NCBI RefSeq assembly: GCF_008329535.1
Contig: NZ_NPKR01000006.1
Coordinates: 248,001 to 312,000, forward strand
DNA length: 64,000 nt
From: Mycolicibacterium sp. P1-18
GTDB taxonomy: Bacteria > Actinomycetota > Actinomycetes > Mycobacteriales > Mycobacteriaceae
Reading direction: 5' to 3'
Within the stretch, counting starts at the first letter, position 1; each line of letters opens with the position of its first letter. The position numbers and the translations under genes were made by a program. The notes under the pieces were generated by a model. It did not search any database. It saw only the letters and a list, made by a program, of their open reading frames with translations, and was not told where the DNA came from. Below, piece after piece: positions 63,997 to 64,000 of this stretch.

Positions 63997-64000
63997 TGAC

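Overview
This window is high-GC actinobacterial DNA that looks like a Mycobacterium of the environmental, fast-growing type (Mycolicibacterium). The central gene order matches the conserved mycobacterial block Rv3707c to Rv3731 of M. tuberculosis: DUF4185 protein, asd, ask, leuA, DnaQ-like exonuclease, murT, gatD, recR, YbaB, Ami1 amidase, SRPBCC protein, FAD oxidoreductase, CFA-type methyltransferase, dnaX, aspC, 4.5S RNA, tRNA-Ser, lucA, Prim-PolC, ligC. Mycobacterial families such as a PE-PPE-domain hydrolase, an LpqH-type lipoprotein and MmpS-like secreted proteins support this. Many genes appear leaderless, with a TANNNT -10 box 6 to 7 nt before the start codon.

Layout. 1-6 kb: peroxide defence (Ohr, catalase), a lipoprotein, twin proline-rich membrane proteins, and a TetR regulator divergent from an F420-type oxidoreductase with two matching operators. 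6-20 kb: ask-asd with a DUF4185 protein, a nitroreductase, amt behind a GlnR-like box array, leuA behind a probable leucine attenuator, murT-gatD (amidation of lipid II), and a DUF559 nuclease-like gene bracketed by a palindromic repeat, then recR-YbaB. 20-30 kb: amidase, FAD reductase plus methyltransferase, dnaX, aspC, SRP RNA, tRNA-Ser(GGA), lucA, and a secreted serine protease. 30-37 kb: Prim-PolC and ligC1 on one strand; on the other a TPP riboswitch driving ykoE-ykoD-ykoC, apparently continuing into a P-loop kinase and ligC2.

37-47.5 kb is the most distinctive part: two divergent operons. One encodes an APC permease, a fused large-medium diol dehydratase, its small subunit and its reactivase. 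The other encodes a class III PLP enzyme, an APH-fold kinase, a short-chain dehydrogenase, a HutC-type GntR regulator and gluQ. The second set resembles the metabolic core of the mycobacterial aminoacetone/aminopropanol microcompartment locus, but no shell protein or aldehyde dehydrogenase is in the window. 48-51 kb: an amino-acid ABC importer with two near-identical binding domains fused to the permease. 51-64 kb: two FAD amine-oxidase-superfamily enzymes, a CoA transferase, a P450, queuine tRNA-ribosyltransferase, a haloalkane-dehalogenase-like hydrolase, an LpqH-like lipoprotein, a PE-PPE hydrolase, GNAT, TetR with a perfect operator, a crotonase, and DUF2071 and DUF3072 proteins.

A repeat family of about 63 bp occurs four times (17.3, 18.2, 51.4 and 52.8 kb). 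Copies bracket the DUF559 gene and the HpnE-like gene, and each of these genes ends inside one. No CRISPR array, insertion sequence, prophage or rRNA was seen.
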